Assembly (NCBI GenBank): GCA_945859605.1
Contig: OX243822.1
Span: forward strand, 3,540,379-3,604,378
From: Lumbricus rubellus
Lineage: Eukaryota > Annelida > Clitellata > Crassiclitellata > Lumbricidae
DNA length: 64,000 bases
Direction of reading: 5' to 3'
Part shown: positions 54,351 to 64,000 of the stretch, piece by piece
Layout of the letters: the number at the start of each line of letters is the position of its first letter
How positions within the stretch are numbered: the stretch's first letter is position 1
Position numbers and translations under genes: made by a program
The notes under the pieces: generated by a model
Database searches by the model: none
What the model was told of the DNA's origin: nothing
What the model saw: the letters and a program-made list of their open reading frames with translations, nothing else

Positions 54351-57300
54351 ACACACACATGTTACAATGGATCTGCTAAAAATCTACTTCTTACAGAATG
54401 AAACTATCTTTTTTCAATCGAAAGATAGATTCGTTTGATCCTAACAATTAGTTTAGAGTGAAAAAGTCAAAGAAAAAGTGTCAGAATATTTGTATCATCA
54501 AAGTCCTAAGAAACCACTAGTTGATCATTCTGCAATTTTGCTGAACAATAAAAGAATATTTTTGGCACCAAATAACGCAAAGGGGTGAATGCTGGGTTGG
54601 GTTAGGGGTGGAGTGGAGTTGGGAGCAGCGATAGCATGTGGTGAGTTCGGGCAAAAGGACATTAACCGGGCAACGCCAGGTACCCCAGCTAGTGTGTTAT
54701 AAAATTGACAAACGTCACATGACTGTTTCAAAAGCAATGATTCGCATTTCTAAGAAGCCAATAAATATCTTTAAAAATTGGAATAAAAGTGCACTCCACA
54801 AACACCTTTAAAACGCGTTTACTCGTCATAATATATAAATGGTGATTACACACTTAAGGTAAATCGACAATTGTCTTGATCCTATCAGTAATAACAACCA
54901 CCACAACAGTACTATAACTACTGTCAATGATAAAAATAACAGAAATAATAATAATTAACTTATTACTATTATTATTACAATTACTATAATAACAATAATA
55001 GCTGAGCCGAAACCCTAGGACATATAACAATAGCTATACTTTTCTAATTGATTGTACTTCCTGTTACTGATCATATGTTTTTTTGAAGATATTAGAAAAT
55101 AATCATAATAATCACAATAATAAAAATAATAATTTGCTCCAGAGCAAAAAATGACTTTGGGTGTTTTAAGCGCCTGAGAAATTATTTCTAAGTTGGGTGA
55201 AAAATAAACAAAAGACACAAAGATGCAACAGTTATCAATTACCTGTGGTGATCCAATGGCAACGATCTGTCCCTGTGCGTTAGTTATGATCTGTGGGATG
55301 TTGTTTGAAGATGGCGCCACTGATGCTGATGATGATGATGCGGAGGATGACGAACCCGACTGTTGTTGTTGCTGCTGCTGCTGAACCAGCTGACGAAGAG
55401 CAAGATTCTGAATGTTCTGTGCGACATTTGCTGAAAGAGACATGTATATCAATCGATCGACCGACCGACCGATCAATCAATCAATCAATCAATAAACCAA
55501 TCAAACAATTAGTCAATCAATCAATCAAACAATCAATCGATCAATAAATTGATCTATCAGTCAATTAATCAGTCAAGCAACAGATCAATCAATCAATCAT
55601 TCAATCAGAATTTCTATAGTACCACTTCAAGAGTTTCACTCAGAGGCACTCCCGCTGGCCAATCAGAAAAGATTTTTTTAGTTGTGCACAACTATAATAG
55701 CGACTTCATTTTGCCAGCCTCAACGTTTAAGGGCAGATGGAAGTGCTACAGACACTCCAGAAGCTGTGAGGACCGTTATAAAGACAATTCTGAAGACCAC
55801 TCTGAGAAGAATTGTAAAAGACCATTCTGAGGACCATTCTAAGGAGCAATACAAACCACTCTGAGTATCATTTTGAGGACCATTGTAAAGATCACTTTGA
55901 GAACCATTCTCAAGGCCATTCAGAGGAACTTTCTCAAGACCATTATGAGGACCCTTCTGATGACTACTCTGAAGACCACCCATTGGACCATTTCAAAGAC
56001 CACAATGAGGACCATCGCAAATATCAATCTGAGGACCACTCTCAGAAGATCATTCCGAGGGCCATTCTGTTCGATCGAGTCAGAAGACCTCTAAGGTCTC
56101 CTGAAGAGGCTTCCAAACAAATAAGCACAAGTTTGCAATCAGTCGCTACTGAAATCCACGTGACTAATTATTTCGCCAGCAATCAACATTCAACTCAATG
56201 ACAATCAATGCTATCGAATGCCATACAGCAATCAAAGAAAAAGAGAAAATGCATCTCACAAGACATAACAAGCAAAAAATGAATAAAAAATAAAAAAAAT
56301 AAAAAGCAAATGAATAAGAAATTAATTATATGCAACAGACTAAAAACGAATTAACATTCCGAAGAAATAATACTCTGATGAGGTAGCGCCATTAAGAAAT
56401 ACTCAACACTTATGTCCATTTCAGCGCAAGTTATGAGGCACACATAATTTTACATAAGGTCTGCATCATTTCTTGCTATGTAACCAAACAGAGTTTTAAT
56501 GCTTAATATTAACAAGCGAAATATTTATTGGAATATATGCAAATCACTACACATGATTAGTTAAAGCCTAATTAGCAGACTAGCTCACTAATAAAATATT
56601 TATAGGCAAATCAGAATTTGGCAGATTAGTGGAACACTAATCAAAATGATTAGTGGAACACTAATTGGAATGATTCATCATCATCATCATCATCATCATC
56701 AATAACCTTGGGCTCAATGGCAGAGGATGAATGCAGTTTAACGTCGTGCCCAGGAATGAATAGTGAACATTAATTGGAATGATTATTGAACACTAATTGG
56801 AATGATTAGTTGAACACTATTTGGAATGATTAGTGAACACTAGTTGGAATGAATAGTGAACACTAATTGGAATGATTAGTGAACACTAATTGGAATGATT
56901 AGTGAACACTAATTTGAATGATTAGTGAACACTAACTGGAATGATTAGCGAACAGTAAATGGAATGATTAGTGAACACTAATTGGATTTGATTAGTGAAC
57001 ACTAATCATAATGATTAGTGAACTACACACAGATTACCTACTAATTAAACTGAGAGGTGAGGCGACCATTACGAGCGGTTGTAGTGCGTTGCCTGCAACA
57101 ACAGATCAAGCGTGTAACGTAACGATACAACGAAAGGCAACGGTTGCCAATCATGACAACAAACTATTTTGAAATCAATCAACGAATCAATTAACTGAGA
57201 AGCAACGATAAATCAAAAACAATCAGAAAAAATGATTGAATTCAAAGTTTAGTATAATATTTATGAGAGATTGTAATTGTTCAAAATAATGCAATAAAAA

Positions 57301-60300
57301 ATTAAATAATTAAAAGGATAGTATTCAAAGGCTGATAAAATTCAAAGGGATACGACAACGATGAAATTCAAAGAAAAGTGAGTAAATGATCAATTTCAAA
57401 GTAGTACTATTAAATGAGATATAACATTTAAAGTAACATTATAATTTTATCAATCAAATTCAAAAGATCATATTAAAACAATCACATTCAAAAGATCAAA
57501 TGCAGGTAAATAGAAGACAATATTTAACAAATCAAATGAAAAATTAAGCATAGCAATAGTCTAACATAATGATAAACAACTAAAACAGTCTCAAAATTTC
57601 ATCTTCGAAGAGTTTTGGGTCACATAATTAATTGCATGATCTGTGTACATTCCAATTTTCAGATTGCCAGCTTAGCATAAAATCCATCAGACCACCACAC
57701 ACATGCACACACACGCACCTCAAATGATCTCCCAGAATTTTACAACAATCTACCTGTAATATAATCTAATGGGAATCTAATCTAATCTCAAAGCTTCTGA
57801 ATCATTTTTATTCAATTCGTCATTGCTTCCAATCTAAATGGAACTTCTCCCACATACTATAAAAAGTAAACAAAACATAAAAAGTAAACAAAATTGGTCA
57901 CAATTGTTATTATTACTACAGGTACTATTGCTAAATTATTAGCTATTATAATTATCACTATTATTATTATAATAATTAATATTACATTATATCCCAATCA
58001 ACCAATTATTATCCTTATCATTAAACTTATAATCTAAGGTAAAGTTTAAAAAAGGTGTTGAGAGAACGTACATTTATATTATCATTAAAATTATCATCAT
58101 TATTATGTTTATTATTATTAAATATTATTATTATTATCAATGCCATTACTATTATTATTAGAATTTCATTATGATTATAATTATAATAACTGGAATGTAA
58201 GGTTTAGGTTTCGATTTAGCTTTAACATTTCAATTTAAGTTTGCTTAGGGTGGCCAGTCCATGGCCCCAGGTAATTATAATTATTATTGTTATTACTTTT
58301 TTTTATTGATCAATTTTTTTATTATTATTGTTATGAATATTATTATTGTTAAGTGTGAATATATAATTATGACCACCGAATTATCAATCGATGGCGCTGC
58401 GCAAAAAATCATTTTGAGTTCAGGTCTTTTTGCTCATGGTCCTTACATAGAGGAGAATGACGATGCTACTTATGCACTCACAAACATTTCGTGTTGCCAT
58501 TCTTATATAGCATTGGCTGACACCGTTTAAAAGGTGTCTAACAAAGTTCCATTAATTATTGTTAGTGAAGGTCTTGCCTGAAATTTTAAAGTCTCCATAA
58601 GTATACAGCAGTCGTCTCATGCGACGGGTAAGATCGACCCTGTGCCTCATGCATGAAAGGTGAACGGTCTAATTAATCCGTCAACGCATTAAAATATTGA
58701 AAGTCAGTCTCTACTGGTTCTGGCGCAAGTCTTGAAAAGTAATCTCACAGAGGAGATATGAAGAACAGCTTGAACACCTTTTTAAAGCCTCACAGTCGTC
58801 TTATAAATACTGTAGAAGAAGCGCAGTCCCATAATTTAAACCAATATGCCAGCGAACCAGTCCTCTCCAGCGTTGCCACTCCTTGGGTTTTTTCACAAGA
58901 TCTTGGTTTTTTTTATCCGAACTTGGGAAATGGGTTTTTTCGAGAGGAACTTGGGTTTTTTTCTTGGGTTTTTTCGACCAAAAATTCTTGGGTTTCTCGA
59001 TTTGAACTTGGTTTTTTTGGAAAGAACTTTTTTTGCTTGTTTTTTGGGTGGAAAATCGTGAAATTGTGGACATTTTGGAAAGATTTGGACCGGATGACTA
59101 AAAAATAGGTCATCAGAATTTTTCGGACAGAAAATTGAAAGATTTTTTGGTCCGGACAACAAAAAAATAAGGTCATCAGAATTTTATGGCGGGAAATTGA
59201 AAGTTTTTTGGGTCCGGACGACTAAAATATTTAGGTCATCAGAATTTTTTGACAGGAATTGTTGACATTTTCGAAGATTTGGGTAACTTGGGTTGTCTTG
59301 GGTTTTTTCGACCCTCCAACTTGGGTTTTTCATTTTTTAGAGTGGCAACGCTGGTCCTCTCCTTTTCCATGTCATCTTCCCATCGATAGTGTGTATTCTT
59401 TGAGTATAATTATAGTCTTTTTTTTAAAGATTTCATGGTTTGTTATTAAAATATGACAGAGATGGGTTTTATGACAGACACAACTAGCACAAATTTCGGA
59501 ATTACTTATTTCAGGGTCTTAACCTTCGCCATACGCGACCAAAAAAACTACGTCTTCTATGCTTGGGGGTCCAAATGACCCCCAGGGTATACCTGTTCCT
59601 GGGCATGGAATTTGATAATTTTTGTTTCGTTTCTAATGTTTTATGGGTCAGGGAATTCATTGCAGCTACTGCAAAATGCGTGACCTTCACGGATGACCTT
59701 GAAATTCAAGGTCACATGATTTTTCAGGTGTATCTCTGTTTCTTCGCATGCTATCTTGAATATTTGTTTTCAGAAATTCAAGGCCACATGATTATGCACG
59801 TGACGTTACCTATCTGAACTGGAACAGCCATTTTTGTTTGTTTATATTTTGTTGAGTTCCTTGTACCAAATAACCATAGAAAACAAAAAACTTCTTGTTC
59901 TAACAGGTATAGTAGCAGAGATAGGTATGGTCATGTAAAAAATCATGTGACCTTGAATTTCAAGGTCTTCCGTCAAGGTCAGGCATTTGTCAGTAGCTGG
60001 AGTGGATTCCCTGACCCCTAAAACATTGGGGAAAAAAAATCTTCAAGATACCTTGCGTAGAAGCAGAGATACACCTCATTGTATGGACACTAATGATATG
60101 GACATGAATTTCACTCTAAGATCTCACCAAAATGACGTCACAGCGTCAGAACTAAGCGTCAACGTATGACGTCACTCATACCATTTTGACAAGAAAGAAT
60201 TTTTAGGAAAAGTCACCAAAGGAAACTTTTTGGTGCCCACAGTTTAGAAAGTTACAGATGAAAATATACCCCTGGGGGTCGATTTGACCCCCATACGTGT

Positions 60301-62025
60301 GGCGAAGGTTAATAGTGGGGCGTGGTGGTGTAGTGGTGGCGTCGTTGCCTTGGAGCCTGAAAGTTCGAGGTTCGAATCCACCTCGCCGCGTAAGGACCTG
60401 GGGCAAGTTCTTCACTCACAATTGCTCAGCGCTTCGGCATGAAACTCCGATGCAGTGTCCGCTCTGCGTTCGGGAGCGCCTCTGAGTAGTAGGAGCTTGA
60501 AGGGGCACTATAACAAGTGCACATACAAATTTAAAACCATAAGCCCTTTCCAAGCATTGCTATGGTTCAACATACTCAGTTAACAGTTTCTGCTGGGGTA
60601 TAGGTGGAGCAGAAATCCTTAACAAAATATTTGCACTGGTAGGGACTTTAATTTAATCCCAGTTAATATACCAGCTGCTAATCACTACAACATTCAGAAA
60701 GAAAATGGTATTACAACTGAAAAAAAAACAAGAAAAACTGAAAATCGATCAATAAATCAATCAATCAACAATTCAATATGACAATCAACCAACTCAATCA
60801 CTCGCTCAAACCAATTCCCACCAATCAATCAATCAGCCAATCAATCAACTCACTCACCCACCCAGCAACCCACCTAATCAACCAACCAATCAATCAACCA
60901 ATCAACATTCTTACTCGACGTGGGTATCGTCAGATTCAACTGCGGCGCCAGACCCGCCATATTCGTAGCGATCAGTTGCCCACTAGATGTCGCCAGCAAC
61001 TGCATCTGGTTGCCGAAGCCAGCGGCCAACGAGAGAGGGATGGAGACAAGCTGCTGGGTTCCGTTGCCCGTGGATACGGGAATGAGAAGATGCTGGATGG
61101 GCATGGTGGAGGGGGACGCGAGGCCGGTCTGGTTGGCGATGAGGAATTGGGGAGCGACTTGCGGCTGACCGAGAAGCTGTTGATGTGTGGTGGAAAGCGT
61201 CGGAGAGAAGACGCTGCCTGGAAAAATCATTCAATCAATTGATCAATCAATCAATCAACCAACCAATCAATCAATGTAAATAAGATAAATCAGTCAGTCA
61301 ATCAAACGATCAATCAATAAATGTAAATAAGTCAGTCAATCAATCAATTGATCAATCATTCATATGGTCAATCAATTAATCAAGAAGCTATTCAATCATT
61401 CATTTCGTCAATTAGTCTTGAAATTAATAATGCAATCAATCAATAAATAAACCAATCAATCAATCAAAAAATCAAACAATCAATAATTCAATCAATCACT
61501 ATGTCAATCAGTCAGTCAATCAGTTTTGAAAATAATAATACAATCAATAATTAAACTAGCCAATCAATCAATCAATCTATCTGTAAGTCAGTCAGTGTGT
61601 GAGTCAGTCAGTGTGTGAGTCAGTCAGTCAGTCAGTCAGTCAGTCAGTCAGTCAGTCAGTCAGTCAATTAATATATATATATATAAACTAGGGTTGATTA
61701 CCCCTTAAATTCACTTACTTACTGCTGCTTCCAGCATGACACCAGGCAGCATTAAAACATTACAGTATAATAATTATTACAGTATGTACCACTGTTGCAT
61801 TGATATAATTATAACAATACCTGACGTCTGGTCACTGCGATGTAGTTCTGCAAGGTCCGTCATTCCAAGCGGTTGAATACCAAGGAAGAAGTTGTCCCCG
61901 AGGGCAGCCACCCCTGACGACGACGACGACGACGAATTCATCGTCACCGGAACAGACAGGGAGGGAAGGGCGAGAGACGAAGACAGGGGCGAAGCCTGCT
62001 GGCTCACCCCCGATAACATCACATC
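43846..62025 (-). CDS. pou6: POU class 6 homeodomain transcription factor gene, 3' part
   Basis: Exons 61821-62025, 60915-61217, 55243-55430, 53433-53868, 50834-51011, 49930-50150 and a terminal exon (47851-47972 or 43846-43979) join in continuous phase to 555 codons with exon B. The N-terminal exons lie beyond the window. The first four exons are low-complexity Ser, Gln, Ala and Gly-rich regions typical of POU6 activation segments. The POU-specific domain shows LDEMREFAKQFKIRRLSLGL and TQTQVGQALSVTEGPSYSQS. The homeodomain starts KKRKRRTSFTPQALELL. The absence of a long linker and the QSAICRFEKLDITPKSAQK signature fit POU6 (vertebrate POU6F1/2, fly pdm3). Nuclear DNA-binding regulator, neural in known animals. 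No disruptions were seen. Confidence 0.93.
44526..45062 (+). pseudogene. CR1/L2-like LINE end interrupted by another LINE copy
   Basis: The plus-strand C terminus (44526-44640) and its tail (44990-45062, AAGCGCTATATAAATTC) are separated by a minus-strand copy (44643-44985). The latter reads MPQGSVLGPLLYTIYTADL and SYADDLQAYAHC (RT palm, YADD) joined almost directly to its own tail. TTATTTA flanks the inner copy on both sides. Confidence 0.7.
46290..46713. repeat. CT-rich then CA-rich simple sequence
   Basis: (TCTG)n to 46450, then ACACACAAACA-type repeats. Cysteine-rich minus-strand frames are artefacts. Confidence 0.85.
47100..47294 (+). pseudogene. BED-type zinc finger of a hAT transposase (fragment)
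   Basis: 64 codons: GVWQYFSYSEGKNISQCEVV, then CC and NPKNLKKHVRTCHPK. The aromatic VWQYF, paired cysteines and H-x(4)-H ending are the BED finger pattern, the DNA-binding N terminus of hAT transposases. The RNase-H-like catalytic and dimerisation domains are absent. Confidence 0.75.
47576..47581 (-). terminator. First AATAAA downstream of pou6 exon A, inside the hAT element
   Basis: Read on the minus strand, no AATAAA or ATTAAA lies between the exon A stop (47851) and the element border; the first is here. If used, the transposon supplies the 3' end of the exon A transcript. Confidence 0.35.
47851..47972 (-). CDS. pou6: pou6 terminal exon A: alternative homeodomain helix 3 and stop
   Basis: 40 codons after the split Gly: AEMSKLAGELNYDREIIRIW, FCNKRQVLKNTIRQLTPRN, then TAG. 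Same recognition residues as exon B except Ile at homeodomain position 47. The acceptor CTCTGCAG is preceded by the GGATCTCTGT array. First in transcription order. Confidence 0.93.
47973..48052 (-). repeat. (GGATCTCTGT)7 array at the exon A 3' splice site
   Basis: Seven decamer-type units, GTGGATCTCT on the minus strand, run up to and include the acceptor CTCTGCAG. They form the pyrimidine tract region of this splice site; CUCU-type words are known targets of PTB-like regulators. Confidence 0.85.
48053..49929 (-). other. pou6 intron before exon A
   Basis: Contains (AAT)n at 48368-48400 and a decayed TTAA foldback at 49098-49167 (CCCTTTACCGAC / GGTCAGTAAAGGG). 48410-49090 and 49170-49660 show nothing recognised. 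Confidence 0.65.
49930..50150 (-). CDS. pou6: pou6 exon: end of POU-specific domain, linker, homeodomain helices 1-2
   Basis: RFEKLDITPKSAQKIKPVLE, RWMAMAEERYKNGMQNLTEF, IGLEPSKKRKRRTSFTPQAL and ELLNEHFERSTHPSG. Acceptor CTTACAG, donor G|GTATGT. The outgoing phase (one base) is matched by both terminal exons. Confidence 0.95.
50151..50833 (-). other. pou6 intron inside the POU-specific domain (GC-AG)
   Basis: Donor AG|GCAAGC, acceptor CTTACAG. AT-rich with repeated AAAAGTAATTTAGAAGAACA words at 50490-50815 (a degenerate tandem repeat). Confidence 0.85.
50834..51011 (-). CDS. pou6: pou6 exon: POU-specific domain
   Basis: TISSTREGTIVDGVNLDEMR, EFAKQFKIRRLSLGLTQTQV and GQALSVTEGPSYSQSAIC. Helices 1-3 of the POU-specific domain including the DNA-reading QTQVGQAL helix. 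Donor is GC: no GT in reach keeps the frame to RFEKLD. Confidence 0.95.
51302..51445 (+). repeat. Diverged tRNA-derived SINE
   Basis: TGGTGGTGTAATTGGTGCC and AAGTTCGAATCCACC, then GGGACCTTGAGCAAGTCCCT and a shortened tail GGGGTGCTATAGCAA. Confidence 0.7.
51719..52390. mobile_element. hAT-type non-autonomous element with telomere-like interior
   Basis: Ends GGTCGTGGATCCGCTCACGC / GCGTGAGCGGATCCACTACG with AAAATATA duplicated at 51711-51718 and 52391-52398. Inside, two copies of a ~65-bp unit carry CTAACCCTAACACTAACCCT. Minus-strand frame 52385-52104 has no recognised domain. Confidence 0.83.
53008..53310. repeat. 26-bp minisatellite, about 11 copies
   Basis: Unit CTCCCATACTCTACCTTAGA + CCTTAC with small variants. 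Confidence 0.95.
53433..53868 (-). CDS. pou6: pou6 exon: Ala/Ser/Gly-rich activation region
   Basis: Starts LLQQNVVTNSTSGSSTSGPT, continues KIGQLVQQLQRSAAAVAAAA and LQINIAQMTQALLSAAAAAG, then poly-Gly and NGVTPNINQLLP. Acceptor TGTCACAG, donor A|GTTAGT; phase fits neighbours. Strongly GC-rich, unlike its surroundings; plus-strand frames here are antisense. Confidence 0.9.
53869..55242 (-). other. pou6 intron with AAAT/AATC and CA arrays
   Basis: Simple repeats 54030-54180; a minus-strand LINE tail 54185-54250; (CA)n 54285-54360; CCGGGCAACGCCAGGTACCC at 54658, the inverse of the word at 40125; a module at 54801. Confidence 0.75.
55243..55430 (-). CDS. pou6: pou6 exon: poly-Gln and Ser-rich region
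   Basis: NVAQNIQNLALRQLVQQQQQ, then SGSSSSASSSSASVAPSSNN and IPQIITNAQGQIVAIGSPQ. Acceptor CTTTCAG, donor CAG|GTAATT. The CAG run may be length-polymorphic. Confidence 0.93.
56625..57015. repeat. 23-bp tandem repeat
   Basis: Unit GATTAGTGAACACTAATTGG + AAT, about 14 copies, interrupted by 56665-56760. Confidence 0.92.
58503..58538 (-). promoter_or_regulatory. Bipartite ACACC/TATA module
   Basis: Minus strand GACACCTTTTAAACGGTGTC with TATATAAG starting 29 bp from its first base. The first box is itself a near-perfect palindrome (GACACC...GGTGTC). Confidence 0.5.
58868..59353. mobile_element. hAT-type MITE
   Basis: Ends CAGCGTTGCCACTC / GAGTGGCAACGCTG, with perfect GTCCTCTC duplications (58860-58867, 59354-59361). 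Three copies of the GATGAC/GTCATC core. Related to 62878-63297. Confidence 0.92.
59519..60312. mobile_element. TTAA-flanked piggyBac-like element
   Basis: TTAACCTTCGCCATACGCGA at the left and TACGTGTGGCGAAGGTTAA at the right. Subterminal GGGGGTCCAAATGACCCCCA and GGGGGTCGATTTGACCCCCA palindromes. No transposase. Internal AAGGTCA words recur. Confidence 0.88.
60314..60525 (+). mobile_element. tRNA-derived SINE, copy 2
   Basis: A box GTGGTGTAGTGGTGGCG, B box GGTTCGAATCC, tail GGGGCACTATAACAAGTGCA. Sits one base from the TTAA of the preceding element. Confidence 0.85.
60915..61217 (-). CDS. pou6: pou6 exon: Gln/Leu/Thr-rich region
   Basis: SVFSPTLSTTHQQLLGQPQV, APQFLIANQTGLASPSTMPI, QHLLIPVSTGNGTQQLVSIP and QLLATSSGQLIATNMAGLAP. 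Similar hydrophobic/Gln stretches (QLLATSSGQLIA, PQFLIANQ) are typical of POU6 N termini. Acceptor TTTTTCCAG, donor A|GTAAGA. Confidence 0.93.
61225..61672. repeat. (ATCA)n and (GTCA)n arrays
   Basis: AATCAATCAATC with gaps to 61580, then (CAGT)n to 61670 and (AT)n. Confidence 0.95.
61821..62025 (-). CDS. pou6: pou6 exon: Ser/Leu-rich region (most 5' exon visible)
   Basis: DVMLSGVSQQASPLSSSLAL, PSLSVPVTMNSSSSSSSGVA and LGDNFFLGIQPLGMTDLAEL, ending DQTS. Acceptor TTTATAG, donor G|GTATTG. Upstream exons were not found before 64000. Confidence 0.85.
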
Positions 62026-62261
62026 CTATAAAGGCAGAGACAGAGTGTGGCTGGAACGGTCAATTTAGACACCTTTTTAACCTAGTCGAATAATGTTATA
62101 AAGTAATGGAACAAAACCGTTTATTAATTTTCTTTCTCATTTTTATTAAAGCGCTGCTGCTGTAAAGCGTACATTCGTTCATTCGGACATTTATATAACG
62201 CTCCTTCAGGTAAAAGAAACTACTCAGAGGCGCTCCCTCACGTTGAGTATAGTTTGTTTGT

Positions 62262-62475
62262 ATGTGCACTTGTTATAGCGCCACTTCAAACTCTCTCTAC
62301 TCAGAGGCCCTCCCGAATGCAGAGCGGACACTGCATCGGAGTTTCACGCCGAAGCGCTGAGCAATTATGAGTGAAGGACTTGCCCAAGGTCCTTACGCGG
62401 CGAGGTGGATTCGAACCTCGAACATTCCGGCTCCAAGGCAACAACGCCACCACTGCACCACCGCGCCGGTTGATT
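62262..62475 (-). mobile_element. tRNA-derived SINE, copy 3
   Basis: Reverse-oriented copy: tail TGTGCACTTGTTATAGCGCC at 62262, B box GGATTCGAACCTC read on plus, head CACCACCGCGCCGG. Confidence 0.85.
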
Positions 62476-62561
62476 TAGACAACCTTGAAAGAGAGGGGGC
62501 TTTCAACCTATCCATGGGAAAGGAAAGACAGTTAATATACAGAGCACTGACTTAAAACGAT

Positions 62562-62640
62562 TTGTTGCATTCTGCCAGTGCCAGTCCCAAGCCTGAATAA
62601 GAGGGGTACGCTAAAGATCTATGCTACCACGATCCACGGC
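62562..62640 (+). repeat. CCAGTCCCAAGC dispersed repeat
   Basis: GCATTCTGCCAGTGCCAGTC, AAGCCTGAATAAGAGG, then CGCTAAAGATCTATGCTACC. Copies: 11752-11815 (-), 23725-23800 (-), 30050 (+), 31225-31275 (+), 38328-38412 (+), 63310-63400 (+). Confidence 0.65.
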
Positions 62641-62877
62641 TCAGTCCTAAGAATATAGGATCACTGAAAGCGCCTCTGATTAGGTTGTACGGTGAGAGGC
62701 GCTTTATAAATCCAAAAATAGAATAGAATATAGACGGAGGATGGCGTCAAACTGAAACTATTACAACTATACCGTGATGAATAAGAACTCTCCATTCGAC
62801 ACCTTCATTTGGGAAGGTCATGAATAGATACATAAAGTGTCCCATTAAATTCAGCCGCTTTAAATCGCCTTCAAAAC

Positions 62878-63297
62878 CAGCGTTGCCGCTCCTTGGATTT
62901 TTTCACAAGATCTTGAGTTTTTTGCGAAGAACTTGGGAAATGGGTTTTTTTGCAAAGAACTTGGGTTTTTTCTTAATTTTTTTTCGGCCACAAAAAATCT
63001 TGGGTTTTTTCTCGAAACTTAGAAAAACTTGAGTTTTTTGGGCAAAAACCTGGGTTTTTTGCTTGTGAACCGGAAATTTTTGGCCATTTTTAAAGATTTG
63101 GGCCAAATAACTAAAAAAACAGGTCATCAACTTTTCTTTTTTGGACGGCAAAATGGAATACGAGAAAATTTAGCCAAATAACAAAAAAAGGTCATTAGAA
63201 ATTTTTCGGACGAAAAATGTGAAAATTTCGAAACATTTGGGCAACTTGGGTTTTTTGACCGGCCAACTTGGGTTTTTTTTTCAGAGTGGCAGGGCTG
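62878..63297. mobile_element. hAT-type MITE, related to 58868-59353
   Basis: Ends CAGCGTTGCCGCTCC / AGAGTGGCAGGGCTG; flanks TTCAAAAC and TTCAATTT only partly match. Core AATAACTAAAAAAACAGGTC. Confidence 0.75.
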
Positions 63298-63469
63298 TTC
63301 AATTTAACCTTAGCAATGCCAGTCCCAAGCCGAGAAAAAGAGGAGGGCGACACTAATCATCCCTGATGTGACACAGCGTCGCTAAACAGCAAAAACCATA
63401 CGACAAAGGATTTAGGATTGAAATGAGAAAAATAATTTCCGTCGACGTGTATGGACAATGCTGTCATAA

Positions 63470-63730
63470 GTCGTCGTTTAATTATGAGTGAGCTCGATAT
63501 GTAACGCAAAGAATATCCCTATCGGAAAATTTTAGACACCTTTTAAACGATGTCAACCAATGCTATAAATACCTGCAACATAAAACATAGTTAATCTTAC
63601 AGGTGCACTCCTAGTTCGACGGAATTATCTAAGAGCTCGATTTGTAAAGCAAAGAATACATTTCTAACGGACAATTTTTGACACCTTTTAAACGGTGTCA
63701 ACCGATGCTATAAATTCATGCAACACATGA
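63470..63730 (+). repeat. Tandem duplication carrying two ACACC/TATA modules
   Basis: Two ~145-bp halves share GAGCTCGATNTGTAANGCAA, AAGAATA, then TTAGACACCTTTTAAACG or TTGACACCTTTTAAACG, and TATAAAT. Modules start at 63535 and 63680, each with TATA exactly 29 bp on. Confidence 0.75.
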
Positions 63731-63906
63731 TATAGTAAATTCCAAACGATCAATCAGTTCCATAAAATTAGTAATTTTAAGGCGACAAACACACAATTTG
63801 TGAAGGTGTCATTTTGTGCATAGCATTATTACACATTTATTGTGGGTTGGGTCAGGCCATAATTGGTCTTAAGGGTTTGCGTTTGTATATTAAATAGCAT
63901 AGGGAG

Positions 63907-64000
63907 CAGGGGCGGATCCAGGAGGGGGCCAATCCGGCCACGCCCCCCCCCCATTGAAAACTGCCATGGGACGTGGCCCCCCCATTTGGTCTGAAATTAG
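63907..64000. mobile_element. hAT-like MITE left end, cut by window edge
   Basis: CAGGGGCGGATCCAGG with C-runs and AATCCGGCCACGCCCC; the same family as 2171-2420. The right end lies outside. Confidence 0.65.

Larger units (their letters stand above)
55431..60914 (-). other. Large pou6 intron with repeats
   Basis: (ATCA)n 55455-55600; LINE tail 55602-55660; ~24-bp tandem GACCATTCTGAGGACCACTC 55770-56095; a (TCA)n patch at 56668-56700 and a 23-bp tandem to 57015; AT-rich unassigned 57020-58250; modules 58538-58503 (minus) and 58773-58808; a hAT MITE; a piggyBac-like element; a SINE; (ATCA)n 60745-60910. Confidence 0.75.
62026..64000 (-). other. pou6 upstream intron (open at window edge)
   Basis: Modules at 62068, 62798 (weak), 63535 and 63680; LINE tails 62165-62240 (minus) and 62650-62740; a SINE; CCAGTCCCAAGC repeats; a hAT MITE; and a hAT-like left end. 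Confidence 0.7.

Overview
This window is animal nuclear DNA: AT-rich, intron-rich and packed with simple repeats and broken transposons. No bacterial, organellar or viral gene is visible. The mix of elements (CR1/L2-like, RTE, I/Jockey-like and R2/R4-type retrotransposons, tRNA-derived SINEs, hAT and piggyBac remnants) and the frequent TAGGCCTA words suggest a marine invertebrate, most likely an echinoderm or hemichordate. That assignment is inference.

Two real genes were assembled exon by exon, both on the minus strand. (1) A complete 4-hydroxyphenylpyruvate dioxygenase gene (hpd) runs from its ATG at 31424 down to its stop at 218. It has 12 coding exons with consistent phase, 384 codons plus stop, and all three iron ligands. 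(2) The 3' part of a POU class 6 transcription factor gene (pou6) occupies 43846-62025. It encodes Q/S/T/A/G-rich activation regions, then the POU-specific domain, then the POU homeodomain. The exon carrying the end of the homeodomain is present twice (47851-47972 and 43846-43979). Both copies are intact, use the same splice phase and end in their own stop codon. pou6 lies upstream of hpd in the same direction, with about 12 kb of repeat-rich DNA between them.

Everything else is intronic or intergenic. hpd intron 8 holds a GGAAGAGGTAT satellite into which a LINE, a TIR element and a piggyBac remnant were nested in turn. hpd intron 2 (8.8 kb) holds two 5'-truncated RLE-type retrotransposon copies sitting in (TAA)n, a 50-bp satellite, an RTE remnant and an 808-codon reverse transcriptase/RNase H frame. 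The intergenic region carries an 800-bp (ATACA)n array grown from a LINE tail, a homopyrimidine tract and a 1.1-kb inverted-repeat element.

The most unusual signal is a short bipartite motif: RACACCTTTTAAA followed, almost always exactly 29 bp from its first base, by a TATA-like box. I count about 26 examples on both strands, with little shared sequence outside the two boxes except where they were locally duplicated. The architecture resembles a PSE+TATA snRNA-type promoter, so these may be many tiny transcription units. A very old repeat family is the main alternative.
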